Shown in pieces: positions 1 to 9,079 of a stretch of 64,000 nucleotides of DNA. The notes below the pieces were generated by a model, which was not told the origin of the DNA, did no database searches, and was given only the letters and a program-made list of their open reading frames with translations. The stretch spans positions 3,348,001 through 3,412,000 of the forward strand of contig NZ_LT670818.1 of the NCBI RefSeq assembly GCF_900129505.1, read 5' to 3'. Both the position numbers and the translations under genes were made by a program. The stretch comes from Bradyrhizobium erythrophlei. Lineage in GTDB: Bacteria; Pseudomonadota; Alphaproteobacteria; Rhizobiales; Xanthobacteraceae. The number at the start of each line of letters is the position of its first letter. Within the stretch, counting starts at the first letter, position 1.

Positions 1-2
1 CG

Positions 3-113
3 GAGGACATCATTCGGGTACTGCGAGCGCAGGTTCCCATGAGCCAAGGCAAATCGCCTCACCTAGCGGACCTGAGAGAAATCTTCGACTGCCGCTCGCC
101 TTCGTCTCTTTGA
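3..113 (+). other. Possible 3' end of a gene cut by the window edge
   Basis: An open frame enters from the left edge and stops at TGA 111-113. It reads EDIIRVLRAQVPMSQGKSP and then DNA-poor, unremarkable residues. The opening residues faintly recall the start of IS3-type OrfA transposases (EEIIRVLREQ), but the resemblance ends after about ten residues. It may be a transposase scrap fused to unrelated sequence. Only the open frame itself is seen; the identity is a guess. Confidence 0.15.
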
Positions 114-300
114 CTGTCGTACTTCACCCGCAAGGACTGGAACGGCGTCACCACTCTCAAGTCCGCACGCGCCCATGGACCACGTTTTTTAACGGGGACA
201 GTGCCTCCAATAAGCTGACGGCCGCTACCCTCCCGGCCGCAGAGGATAGCACAAGGCTGTTTCTACCCCGCGCAGGCGCGCCACGACGCTGGACAGTTTT

Positions 301-543
301 TTAGCATATAAACGGGTTATCACCGACGTCGCAATTTTCCCCGTCCGGGGGCGCCGGGGGAAATGGACCGACGCTCGGCGCTGAAATGCCGACACGGCCG
401 TCAATATGATGGGCGGTGGGGGAAGTGCTCGCATTGGCGTCCCTTGCGCGGCGGTGCCGCGAGGTTACATGGCTCGTGCGAGCCATAGCGGGAGTTGCGA
501 GCATGACGGCGGCGATCAGTGCGGCCGACAGAAGTTTAGTCAT
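301..543 (-). CDS. Small secreted protein, unknown function
   Basis: An 80-residue protein with a clear Sec signal peptide: MTKLLSAALIAAVMLATPAMA, cleavage likely after AMA at residue 21. The mature part is short, basic at first (HVTSRHRRARDA) and then Pro/Gly-rich with two Cys near the end (ENCDVGDNPFIC), which could form one disulfide. The ATG at 543 is preceded by GGAGAA at good spacing, so the start is well supported. Short exported proteins of this style are common in Bradyrhizobium genomes. No domain is recognised and no function is proposed. It stands alone, with no close partner on its strand. Confidence 0.7.
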   Translation of the reverse strand: MTKLLSAALIAAVMLATPAMARTSHVTSRHRRARDANASTSPTAHHIDGRVGISAPSVGPFPPAPPDGENCDVGDNPFIC

Positions 544-980
544 TTAATTTCTCCATTGCATATGAAAAGCCGACGTGACTCCTCTATGGAAATGGGGCGG
601 TGATTGACGGATTAAAGTTGCAATTTCTTCACGTCGTTCAACGCCACGCGAGGTCGGGCGCGTCGTACTATCATTCGCCCAGCTCGAGTCCTCAAGGCGA
701 ATTGAGCTTTGTGAAGTGTAATTTAATGGGGCGAGATCGCTGCCGGCTTACATCTATCTCGATACATCTGAGCACTCGGATGCGGCAAATGAGAAACGGA
801 GAAAATCTTTAGGGAGCGCTCCGAGAGCAGCATGCGTGACTCTCGATGAACCTGCCGCTTTTGCATAGCCTGAGGCAAAAGCTTGTATCAAAGTATGTTT
901 GGGTGATCTGCTTTGTAAGCCTGGGGCGAGAGAGTTTCGCTGGTAGCCGGAGCGAAACAGCCAATGGAAGGGGAGCCGCC
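544..980. other. Intergenic stretch, no supported gene
   Basis: It holds the upstream regions of the two divergent small secreted-protein genes. Open frames here are short, lack convincing ribosome sites and have no recognisable protein signature. Confidence 0.4.
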
Positions 981-1253
981 GTGAAGCCGCACACGAAATT
1001 TGCCGCCTTGGCCGTTGTAATGATTGCGTCGAGCTCCGTTGTCGAAGCACAAGACGGCCGCCCAACGACGGCGAGTCCGCCTGGCACGACGCAAGGGCCT
1101 TGGACCAGTGTAAAGCCCGGGAATTCAGAAAGCCGCTGTAGTCCGGGCGAATATGCGGTTGGAATCGAGGTTGAAGTCGTACCGCCCGGGGCAAAACCCT
1201 GCGCCGGGTGCGTTTCAAGACTCCGCGTTATCTGCCTACGCTACGGTATCTAA
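981..1253 (+). CDS. Small secreted Cys-containing protein, unknown function
   Basis: A 90-residue protein starting at GTG 981, chosen because GGAAGGGGA lies just upstream and a Sec signal follows at once (VKPHTKFAALAVVMIASSSV, then VEAQ with cleavage near residue 24). The frame is open further upstream, but that extension has no secretion signal at its own start. The mature chain has four Cys in its second half (CSPGEY, PCAGC, VICLRYGI), compatible with two disulfides in the periplasm. It is divergent from the minus-strand secreted protein at 301-543. The family is not recognised. Confidence 0.6.
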   Translation: MKPHTKFAALAVVMIASSSVVEAQDGRPTTASPPGTTQGPWTSVKPGNSESRCSPGEYAVGIEVEVVPPGAKPCAGCVSRLRVICLRYGI

Positions 1254-1372
1254 TTATCTGTCGGCTTCGCCCACGCGTTTGGTGCGCAGGGCGGAGATTA
1301 CTCACGGCCCTCCCCCTGTGATTGCTCCAGCTTAGCAGAGTCCTTGGTGAAGCCGGCCGTTAGGTCGTGGGC

Positions 1373-1708
1373 TTAGCACAAGCGGCACGCTCCCCAGGAT
1401 CCGCAACACGCGCCACCCCCGCAGCCACCGAACCCGATCCCGCAGCCACCGAACCCGAACCCGATGCCACCGAATCCGATGCCGATCCCGCAGCCGCAGC
1501 AACCACGGAAGCCGCCGCAACCACGGCAGCCACCGCACCCGCCACCGCCACAACCACGGACGCCGCCGCACCCGCCGCCTCCTCGGCAGCCGCCGCAACC
1601 GCCGCCACCACCATGGCCGCAACCTCCGCATCCGCGGGCGAGCTGCACGCCGCCACCAACGTTTTCCCTATCGAAGACATAGAACGTGGCGAGACTGACG
1701 TCGCTCAT
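1373..1708 (-). CDS. Gly/Cys-repeat protein (RiPP-precursor-like composition)
   Basis: A 111-residue protein. Residues 1-25 (MSDVSLATFYVFDRENVGGG) are ordinary. From about residue 28 to the end the chain is almost only Gly and Cys with some Arg, in GCGGC, GCGGV and GCRGC units, then a GIGFGG block, ending in CCGSWGACRLC. Roughly one residue in four of the tail is Cys. There is no signal peptide. ATG 1708 is the first Met; AAGAGG sits very close to it (2-3 bases), so the start is plausible but not strong. Similar leader-plus-Gly/Cys tails occur in thiazole/oxazole peptide precursors and in metal-binding or structural repeat proteins. No cyclodehydratase, LanM or radical-SAM enzyme lies nearby, so a modified peptide is speculative. 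A low-complexity frame artefact on the opposite Pro/Ala-rich strand cannot be excluded. Confidence 0.5.
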   Translation of the reverse strand: MSDVSLATFYVFDRENVGGGVQLARGCGGCGHGGGGGCGGCRGGGGCGGVRGCGGGGCGGCRGCGGFRGCCGCGIGIGFGGIGFGFGGCGIGFGGCGGGACCGSWGACRLC

Positions 1709-2152
1709 TTCCTCTTCGCTGAGAACGAAGCGCTGATTGGGCGAGGTATTGTCATATTGCGGGGATACCGGCAGTGGGCATCGTGGATGCGGACGTACTA
1801 CCCACTTTTGACAGGCCGTGTCCAGTAGCGCCACAGCATCTTGCCGTCTACTTTCGCTTGTATAGCAAAAGTCGATTATTGCTGAACAAAGAACACGGCC
1901 CGTGCAACAGGATTAGATGCCTGTCAAAAAAATCGAACACCGGCATCGCGGGTGCACTTGATCATCTGGAACTCGGACGAAAGGATCGATAAATCGGCGT
2001 TCACTCGAACTTGATGAGTTGCTGCAAGGGCTGCGAACGCGCATGGATACTACATCTTTGTGAACCAGCATAAGCCACGCACCCGGGCCGACCGATCATT
2101 TCCAAGGTGATATGGGTATGTAGGTGCCGTCAACTTCGGAGAGAGTCTTCGG
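1709..2152. other. Intergenic stretch, no supported gene
   Basis: It lies between the Gly/Cys protein start and psiE-like. The only distinctive site is the GGAGAGAG ribosome site at 2138-2145 in front of the PsiE-like gene. No RNA gene or repeat was seen. Confidence 0.4.
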
Positions 2153-2680
2153 ATGCCGGACATACAAAGCGACTTAACCCGAACAGCAGAAAACCTTCAT
2201 CGCGGTATGAAGGCAACTGCGGACGCGGTAGGCATACTACTTGTTGATGGATTTCACTATTTGGCGCTCTTCACGATTGGCGCGACAACCGTCTGGTCGG
2301 CCCTTGCCGCTTTCATCAGCATGTTAAGTAAGGGGCGCGCTGAACTCTCGGACATCCTTCTTCTGTTTATTTATCTTGAAATCGGCGCAATGGTCGGAAT
2401 CTATTTCAAGACGACCAGGCTTCCGGTTCGCTACTTGATATATATCGCGATGACCGCGCTGGGTCGGGTCCTGATCGAGGTTGGGGGCGCTGAGCACAAG
2501 ACAGGGAACGAACTTCTCATAGTAGCAGGGGCGATTTTTGTTCTGTCCTTTGCTGTGCTGGTGCTGCGGTTCGCCTCTGACAAGGACGACCCGTCCGATA
2601 CGCTGGGTCGCGGACGTCATCTGTATCAACATGCTGACCTGCATGAGCCGTCGAACGACGACCAGATTTCGCGAAAATAA
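2153..2680 (+). CDS. PsiE-family phosphate-starvation-inducible membrane protein
   Basis: A 175-residue membrane protein of the PsiE family. It has four hydrophobic segments, at about residues 30-55, 63-82, 88-105 and 116-140 (for example GNELLIVAGAIFVLSFAVLV). The loop residues YFKTTRLPVRYLIYIAM and ALGRVLIE match the family's conserved central region. Length fits family members, with a short hydrophilic C-terminal tail (DDPSDTLGRGRHLYQHADL) that is probably cytoplasmic. ATG 2153 follows GGAGAGAG by seven bases. The biochemical role of PsiE proteins is not established; in enteric bacteria the gene is induced by phosphate starvation. No Pho box was identified here, and no operon partner is adjacent. 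Confidence 0.85.
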   Translation: MPDIQSDLTRTAENLHRGMKATADAVGILLVDGFHYLALFTIGATTVWSALAAFISMLSKGRAELSDILLLFIYLEIGAMVGIYFKTTRLPVRYLIYIAMTALGRVLIEVGGAEHKTGNELLIVAGAIFVLSFAVLVLRFASDKDDPSDTLGRGRHLYQHADLHEPSNDDQISRK

Positions 2681-3449
2681 TAACTACTTGGAAGTTATTC
2701 GGCCTCATGCCGCGGCAGTTTGGGCGTTTGACCAGCGCGCTGCCGTCGTCCGCTCTTCCATTGAAACAGGTGAAAAAGTCTTCTACGCCACTGGATACAA
2801 CTTTTTCTCGACCTTATATGCGGCGACAGAACACTACCTAGGAATGTGGCAAAGAACTCACCGGCGACTTACAGAACGGCCCAGAGGCTACATGATTGTT
2901 GATCGCGGTTCATTCGATCTTTTTGCGGGAAAGTGATCGAACGGCACTTTGGGAGTAGTGCAACACTATCCCACCGATGGCCAACATTAAGTGTTTTCCC
3001 CTCTGTTTGGTATCGCGGTTCCGGTCGCTGCCGGGCGCGATCCTTGAACCAGACCTGTGGTTCCGGCAGTCGTAGCACCAGTCCGTGAAGCTCCCGCGTG
3101 ATCTTGGATCTGGCATGACAGCCGGCTGCCGGCGCGGCGCCGGCTTATTTGCTCATTGCTCCATGCAATGTCCATTTTGCCTGTGCGCTTGTAGAGACGC
3201 CCGATGCCGCTATCGATCAGCGCGCCTTGCCCGACCAGCCGCTCGGTCGCTGCTATTTTGTCCGCCTCGTCCTCGCGTCAAATTCTGGACCGTACTGATA
3301 TCGGTCCAACGAATTTTGCTGGTGTCGACCTTCATATCCATTCTTCCGCGACTCGCATTCAGCCCCTGCAGGATCATAGCGCTGACTTAGCGCCGAACGG
3401 AATCCAATTGCTGGGCATGTGGTTCAAGTCACCGTCGGCGATTCTTGAT
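2681..3449. other. Stretch without a supported gene; possible decayed frame at its start
   Basis: A plus-strand frame ending at 2936 reads protein-like for its last 80 codons (for example VFYATGYNFFSTLYAATEHY) but has no start of its own outside the overlapping PsiE-like gene. It could be the 3' remnant of a lost gene. The rest shows no recognisable coding signal. Confidence 0.3.
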
Positions 3450-3840
3450 GTCCGCAACGCGGGTTAACGAGTTTGCCGTAACACCCGCGAAAGGATTGCC
3501 CCTGCATCGTAAGGCAATTCGAACTATGCCGCCATCCGCACCGCCGGCTGATCGGCCGGCCGCTTGGGCTTTCCCTTGTCGCGGGGCCGCGGGCGCGTTC
3601 GGGATATTTACGGCGCATTGCCTCGAAAAGCAAAGTTGCGATCGCGCTGCGCGGCAGCGCGATGCGGCATTTGACCAAGGCCTTTTCGGCCTCGGTGAGA
3701 TTGCCGCCGAGTTCGGCTGCATAGGCATCCATCAACGTGCGGAAGCGCCGGGGCGCATCGGCTGCCGTCAGCGCGCGGCAACTTGATCGCTGAACTGTGG
3801 CGAGCGGCGCTTGGCAGCAATAGCGGACATGTCTCCGTTC
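3450..3840 (-). pseudogene. Frameshifted small gene remnant
   Basis: On the minus strand an ATG near 3830 begins MSAIAAKRRSPQFSDQVAA and hits a stop at once. The sequence resumes in another frame with DAPRRFRTLMDAYAAELGG, then NLTEAEKALVK, after which similarity to anything sensible fades. The two pieces join naturally with a frameshift near position 3778. This style (a short basic N-terminus, then a helical region with RFR, DAYAAELGG and LTEAEK) recalls small hypothetical proteins found around mobile regions in Bradyrhizobium. The lesion is seen directly; the family resemblance is from memory. Confidence 0.4.
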
Positions 3841-4162
3841 CAAGTCGGCGATCAATGAGGATGCTGTCGCTGGATGCTGCACGGGCTGAACGCGAACTTC
3901 AGGCCCCGGGGGCGCGCACTGCTGTCGTGCAGAAGGCGCCCGCATCTGTCTTGTATCGACGCACTACTGCACAATCACTTTGCGACTCTATCTGCGCCGC
4001 ACCACTTCGCGGGGGACCTATCGCGAGCCGTAAAAAAAAGGCGGTCGGGGGCCACTAAACTAAAACCGAATTTAGTGGGATTGGCCGGCCCGCGAACTAC
4101 ATCATGATTGTGCCGATAAGCGTGGCACCATCCGGGGCTGGGAAACGGACGGATTATAGGAA
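3841..4162. other. Intergenic stretch, no supported gene
   Basis: Open frames here are short and unlike proteins. Nothing recognisable was found on either strand. Confidence 0.35.
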
Positions 4163-4255
4163 ATGCAAGAGATCGCTGCCGTTACCGCCGTTGCAGGCGC
4201 AGTAATTGCGCTTGGAGCGGCATGTTCACTCTGGGCGCTACATCGAAAGAGCTGA
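4163..4255 (+). CDS. Possible 30-residue single-pass membrane peptide
   Basis: A short frame from ATG 4163 to TGA 4253-4255 encodes MQEIAAVTAVAGAVIALGAA followed by CSLWALHRKS. It has one hydrophobic segment (residues 5-25) and a positively charged end, the pattern of a small inner-membrane peptide. AGGA lies only about two bases upstream of the ATG, which weakens the start. It precedes the small gene at 4379 on the same strand. The call rests on composition alone. Confidence 0.3.
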   Translation: MQEIAAVTAVAGAVIALGAACSLWALHRKS

Positions 4256-4378
4256 CGCTGTTCAACTATGCTCTCTGCCGCGGGAGGTCGAGGTCGAGGC
4301 ATCGGCACCGCAAAGAGCTCGTACACGTGGCCGATCCTAAACGTCATTTTCGGCCCAGCACAGTGGAGAAAGGCTAAC

Positions 4379-4606
4379 ATGCAAATTACCGTCGTCGCCC
4401 TAATGTGCCACACGCTGGCCAGCATCCCGCAGCCGGTCTGCCGTGAGGAGATCGTTGTCAAGGACGAGATGCCCATGCAGGCCTGCATGCTGTCACAGCC
4501 TGCGATAGCAGACTGGAAACGCCGCTCGATGTTCAGCGGTGACCAGTGGAACGTTGCCCGCATCAAGTGCGTGCCAGGCGACTACGTCCTCAAGGGGGCG
4601 GCCTAA
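4379..4606 (+). CDS. Small Cys-containing protein, unknown function
   Basis: A 75-residue protein: MQITVVALMCHTLASIPQPV, then a compact chain with three further Cys (CREEIVVKDEMPMQACMLSQ ... IKCVPGDYVLKGAA). The N-terminal hydrophobic stretch with CHTLAS may be a weak export signal. GGAGAAAGG stands seven bases before ATG 4379. The frame is open upstream to 4268, but that extension has no ribosome site. Spaced Cys and an ending in PGDYV are typical of short exported proteins of rhizobia whose function is unknown. Confidence 0.65.
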   Translation: MQITVVALMCHTLASIPQPVCREEIVVKDEMPMQACMLSQPAIADWKRRSMFSGDQWNVARIKCVPGDYVLKGAA

Positions 4607-4672
4607 AAAGGCGCCCGGTAGTCGGGTGTCCCGTCTGTCCAAATTGCCTACCAGCGCACATGGGAGCACATC

Positions 4673-5050
4673 ATGCGCAAATTCGACTCCATCGCTACTC
4701 TGCGCGGCGACGGACTCCGGCCCGAACTGCGGGCATTATTCGATCGCCTTGCCATCGATCCACGCCCCGTATTCTTCGTAAGAGACGGCATGGTCCAAGC
4801 CGGTCCGGACCCCGCCTCGGAGACAGCCCCCACAAACGTTGTGCCTCTTCGCGATAGGCCCGCCAACGACGGCCGCCCACGGCGTCGGAAAATGGGCAGC
4901 CAAGGAACTCGTGACAATGATGTCGCCCCTCCAACTCTGGATCATGTGAGGCAGCACTTCGTGCACATTCTTCATGATAAAGCTCACATTCAAGTTCAGC
5001 ATCCGGTCGATAGCCCCTGCGTTGGAGTCACCGAGTCGCCGCAGAAGTAG
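4673..5050 (+). CDS. Doubtful small protein overlapping an SDR remnant
   Basis: From ATG 4673, preceded by GGGAGCACATC, the first 70 codons read protein-like (MRKFDSIATLRGDGLRPELR, then LFDRLAIDPRPVFFVRDGM). Beyond about 4880 the frame merely lies opposite the SDR pseudogene and loses character. One reading is a short gene whose natural end was replaced when the SDR fragment was joined at about 4880. The other is that the frame is spurious. No family is recognised. Confidence 0.3.
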   Translation: MRKFDSIATLRGDGLRPELRALFDRLAIDPRPVFFVRDGMVQAGPDPASETAPTNVVPLRDRPANDGRPRRRKMGSQGTRDNDVAPPTLDHVRQHFVHILHDKAHIQVQHPVDSPCVGVTESPQK

Positions 5051-5330
5051 GTACCTGCATTTGCATGCAAGATGTCGAGTCGGCCTGCCTTCTCTAGGAT
5101 CCTCGGCAGCAGCGTAGCGCAGTCGCTTGGGTCGAGCAGGTCGATGATGAGCGGGATCACGGCGTCGCCGCGCATTTTGCAGAGCGCATTCAGCGCTGCC
5201 TCGCTGCGGTCAACTATAACCACGCGCGCCTGCGGCCAACATTGCCTGGGTACTTGCCAATCCCATGCCCGACGCAGCCTTGGTCACGGCGGCAACCTTG
5301 CTTCCAGTTCTCTCGCCATGGGTCTCCACA
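4870..5330 (-). pseudogene. Ribitol-dehydrogenase-like SDR, truncated and frameshifted
   Basis: Minus-strand fragments reconstruct the N-terminal half of a short-chain dehydrogenase. They are KVAAVTKAASGMGLAST (the nucleotide-binding glycine motif, with Lys where Gly is usual), then VVIVDRSEAALNALC, then ILEKAGRLDILHANAGTYF (the NAG motif), then MLNLNVSFIMKNVHEVLPHM, and GDIIVTSSLAAHFPTPW (the catalytic Ser region). Frame changes near 5225 and 5015 separate the pieces. Sequence similarity stops at about 4870, before the YxxxK motif, so the catalytic Tyr and Lys are absent. The order and wording fit ribitol 2-dehydrogenase-like SDRs. It cannot make an active enzyme. Confidence 0.75.
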
Positions 5331-5489
5331 TTGCTGCGCGCAGCACAACGCCCGCCGCAATATAGCAATCCCACGCGGGGTTGCCGGGGACAAAGGACGG
5401 CCCAGCGCTTGGCGGCGTTCTCCGCCGCGAGCATCCTGCTCGGGTTGCGCCACTGCGTCTCAAGCTCGTGTGAATTGAGTCGTGGGATC

Positions 5490-7618
5490 CTAGCCGAGAC
5501 GGACGAGCCCATGTCGGACATAGAAGCCTTTATCGGCAATCGCCGCATGCTGGTCGTCTTGGACAGTTGCGAACGAATGGTTGCCGCCATCGCGGCTCTG
5601 ATCGAGGCGATCTTGGCGGCCGCACCCAACGTCGTCATTCTAGCCACCAGTCGCGAGCCGCTCCGCGCAGATGGCGAGCGGATTCGCCGCCTTGATTCCC
5701 TTCCTGTTCCTCCTGTCGATGCACGATTGGACGTCGGCGTCGCTCTCAGCTTCCCGGCCATCGAACTCTTCGTTGAGCGAGCGACCGCGAGCCAGTCCAG
5801 TTTCCAAATAACGGACGAAAACACGTCCGTGGTGACCGAGATTTGCCGACGCCTCGATGGAGTTCCACTCGCGATCGAAATCGCTGCAAGTCGAGTGGAC
5901 TCGTTTGACGTGCCGGTTCTTGCGGAATTGCTCGACTATCACTTCCGTCTGCACCTGCCCGGGCGTAACACGGGTCTTTCCCGCCATCGCACGCTCTCGC
6001 TACTTTGGATTGGAGTTTCGACGCGCTGTCGGCGGAAGAACAGATCGTTCTGCGGCGCCTGTCCGTGTTCCGCGGCCCGTTCACCTTCGAAGCTGCCCGG
6101 CAGATCGTTGGCGACGATAGGATCGCACCCGCTGACGTCACGGCTCTAATCGCCAGCCTTGCGGTAAAATCTCTTGTGACGGCGGGTCTAGGACGGGCCG
6201 GAGGAATGCGCCGCCTTCTGGACACGACGCGCGCTTATGCCTTGGATAAATTATTGGGGAGTATCGATGTCGACGCTGTCTCCAAGCGCCATGCCCTTTA
6301 CTTCAAAGACGTGCTGGAGGCAGCCTAGGCGCGCACTGATTTGGTTTGGACGACTGAGTGGGATTCCGCTTACGGTTCAGAAGTGGATCAGATCCGAGCT
6401 GCTCTGGACTGGTCGAGTTCGCCATCGGGTGACCCTCTGTTGGCATTGACGCTAACGGTTGCCGCTTTGCCGCTCTGGGGTCATCTCGGCCTGGGCGAAG
6501 AGTGCTTGGCGCGGGTGGACCATATTTTGGCTCTCCCTGGAGTTCAACCTACACCGGAACAGCTCATAGCGTTGGAGGCGGCGCGCGCTGGCGCACTGGT
6601 GAACCGGGATAGGACAGGTACTCTCGTCACCGAAACCTGGCGACGGATTTCTCGCTTTGAAGGGCAAGTTGATGCACCACGGCAGAAGCTGCAGGTTCTT
6701 CTTGCCGATCTTGGCAGCGCCTGGATGGGGGGGCGCTTTCGCGACTGTCTCACGGCTGGCCAACGCGTGCGCGACACTGCGACCGCAGCGCGCGAAAGGG
6801 CCTACATTGGGGTTGGGGAGCGGATGATAGGGAGCAGCCTGTTCTATCTTGGAGAGCTCAGCGAGGCGCGCACCCTTATCGAGAAAGCACTACGCAACGG
6901 TGTATGGCTAAGTCGCTACGGCTTCGATGTCCACAGCCACTTTGATGAGCGCGTTGCGGCCTTTTGCGATCTCGCACAGATCCTGATGCTCCAGGGCTTT
7001 CCGGAGAGAGCGCTGGAAATGGCAGCCGCGAATGTCGACCGCGCCACCAAGACGGGGTATGCTCCGACTATTTGCTACGCCCTCGGTATGTCGACATGCC
7101 GGATTATGCTTGACGCCGCCGAACCGACCACGGCAGAACGATATGTCGGCATGCTCATGGATTACATGGCCCGGCCTGGTCTAGATCTTTGGCGCATGGT
7201 TGCCGATACGCTGGCGGGAGCGCTCCTGAGCCGGCGAGGCGAGCATGAAGCGGCGGTTGTTGCCCTCCGAGCTGTCGTCGAACGTCTTCGCGAGACGCAT
7301 GTCTGGTCATTCCAGACGCTGTCCCTCGGCTATTTCGCCATCGCTCTACTCGAGGCTGGGCGATTTGTTGAGGCGTCAGAAACGATCGATGAAGCCTTGG
7401 ATCGCTGCCAGCAATCTGAAGAATTCTGGAGCTACGCGCGTTTCCTCATGTTGAAAGCCGAGATTCTGCTTAAGGGTAAACTCGGACATACATGCAACAT
7501 CGAGAGCTATTTCATGAGGGCCCTGGCGGTGGCGGATCGTCAGGGCGCTGTTTTTTGGAAGCAGCGAATATTCGATGGATTAAATTCGATCGGCTTAGAT
7601 GTCGCCCGTCCGACCTAG
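5490..7618 (+). pseudogene. Predicted-ATPase transcriptional regulator, broken in three ways
   Basis: This is a remnant of the large winged-helix plus NB-ARC-like ATPase regulators (COG3903 type). The Walker B part is present (MLVVLDSCERMVAAI), followed by ILATSREPLRADGERI, then ICRRLDGVPLAIEIAASRV. Next come LSAEEQIVLRRLSVFRG and, after 6341, a long TPR-like C-terminal region to TAG 7616-7618. The N-terminal DNA-binding domain and Walker A loop are missing; upstream lies the SDR remnant. One base appears deleted near 5998, where the expected residues RHRTLSATLDWSFD are split between two frames. A TAG at 6326-6328 replaces what is probably GAG in LEAAEARTD. After that stop the frame stays open for 430 codons, so decay is recent. 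Confidence 0.8.
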
Positions 7619-8771
7619 CCGGCGCAACGGAGCTCGAATATAGCCAGAGGATGGTACCCCGAATGCGGACCTGCTGAGAGTTGCCATTGGGTCGATACTC
7701 ACGAAGGAGTTTGTTGTCTTTAATGAACTGAAGCGTCGGGCCCTATTTTCTCGTTTTGCGCGAACTCAGAGATAGCATGCGCATACTGTTTCGATTGGAC
7801 CTGCGCTGCCGGTCAGGTGAAAGGCTTTCGGAACCATCGAATTCGTTCTGCTTGTGCTATCAGCCAGTCCGGTCATTCGATCTAGAACGGTTCAATGCGA
7901 ATTGGGCTGGTAGCGTTCATGCATGTGGAGCAGCAGAACCACCGGCGAGGCGAGTGCAACCGGATGGGCCGATTTTCCTAACCGCCCATCTTTGGCCGGG
8001 TTCAAATACTTTCCGAGGGTATCTCATTCACAGCAGCGAATATCGCTCACCGCCGCAGATTGCCGCCAGCAGTAGCACACCGAAGTGCGTCGTCTTCGGC
8101 ATCAGAAGCAAACTCGCGCCAGCGGCGGGCACCAATCGCTCATTACCCGGACGAGACGTCCTTCGGCGACTTGCTCCTGCATCCACATGATCCTGTTGGC
8201 TGCCATCCTTCTCGCGATTGCCTGGACGCCGCGCGTTCAGATGTTGGCCCTATCTGGTCGATAGCTGGTGGCGAGCAATGTTCATCGGTGCGGAATTTCG
8301 ATGCCAGGATCACCTGGGCGCCACCGCTGTTCAAGTCACGGGGTGGTTCGCCGGTCGTGAGTGCGAGCGCTGGGCTTCTACGGATGTGCATGCTGGCATC
8401 ATCCGGATTGGCACAAGCACTCTAATGCGACGCTCAGAATGGTTGTTTGGGGCTTCTGGAGCTTTGGCAGGCGCTGGATCTTTATGTCGTAGGCGAGCCT
8501 CAATCATCGTGCGCTTGGGCTCCAACCATGGAGGCAGGCTTACCGTTTCCCCGGATCTCTGGTCGGGAACGTCTGTTGCGAAACCTGGACCGTCGGTTGC
8601 GATGGCGAAATTCACTCCGCACGGTCCCCTGAAATAGATGGCATGAAAGTACTGGCGATGGAGAGCGGGCGTGACCGCGACCCTCATCGCTCGCCACGTC
8701 GGGCTGTTCGACGTGTCCAGATGCACAGCGACCGCGCGTGGTTCGGTCTCGCAGTTACTCAGCCGCTGCAT
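7619..8771. other. 1.1-kb stretch without a supported gene
   Basis: Several frames of 100-150 codons exist on both strands, but none has a ribosome site together with recognisable protein features. It lies between the ATPase pseudogene and the truncated TetR gene and is probably degenerate DNA. Confidence 0.4.
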
Positions 8772-9032
8772 TTAAGGGATGTCGGCTCGGGCCGAACCTG
8801 TTTCTCGGAACGCGATGGAAGGTGCGACCGCCTCCATGAAAGCCTCGACCGCGAGCACGCCCTTGCTGCTCCACCATCGATATATGGTCGCTTTTCCTAC
8901 GCCGGCGCGGGCGGCGACGCCCTCGATCGACATCTGGTGGAAGCCGACGGTCTTCAGGAGTTCGTATGTCGCATCGAGAACCCGTCGGTCTTCTCCAAAG
9001 GACCGACCGCGGGCCTCGATCTCCGTAGACAT
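8772..9032 (-). pseudogene. TetR-family regulator truncated after its DNA-binding domain
   Basis: 86 codons encode a TetR N-terminal domain: VLDATYELLKTVGFHQMSIE, then GVAARAGVGKATIYRWWSSK, the helix-turn-helix with its typical KATIYRWW recognition helix. The chain stops 35 residues later after ETGSARADIP, whereas TetR proteins usually run to about 190 residues, so the ligand-binding domain is absent. No continuation was found in other frames downstream. The gene starts 48 bases after the benC stop on the same strand and would be the last cistron of the ben operon. A free DNA-binding domain cannot dimerise normally, so I call it a remnant. Confidence 0.65.
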
Positions 9033-9079
9033 GTCTCCGCACCAGGGAGGGTCGACGTGTCATACGGGAGGGCCTGACA

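Noticed and set aside
1367..1828. Pro/Ala/Thr-rich plus-strand frames at the Gly/Cys locus
   Set aside because: These are complements of the Gly/Cys repeat with no export signal or ribosome site. They are kept only as a caution in the minus-strand call.
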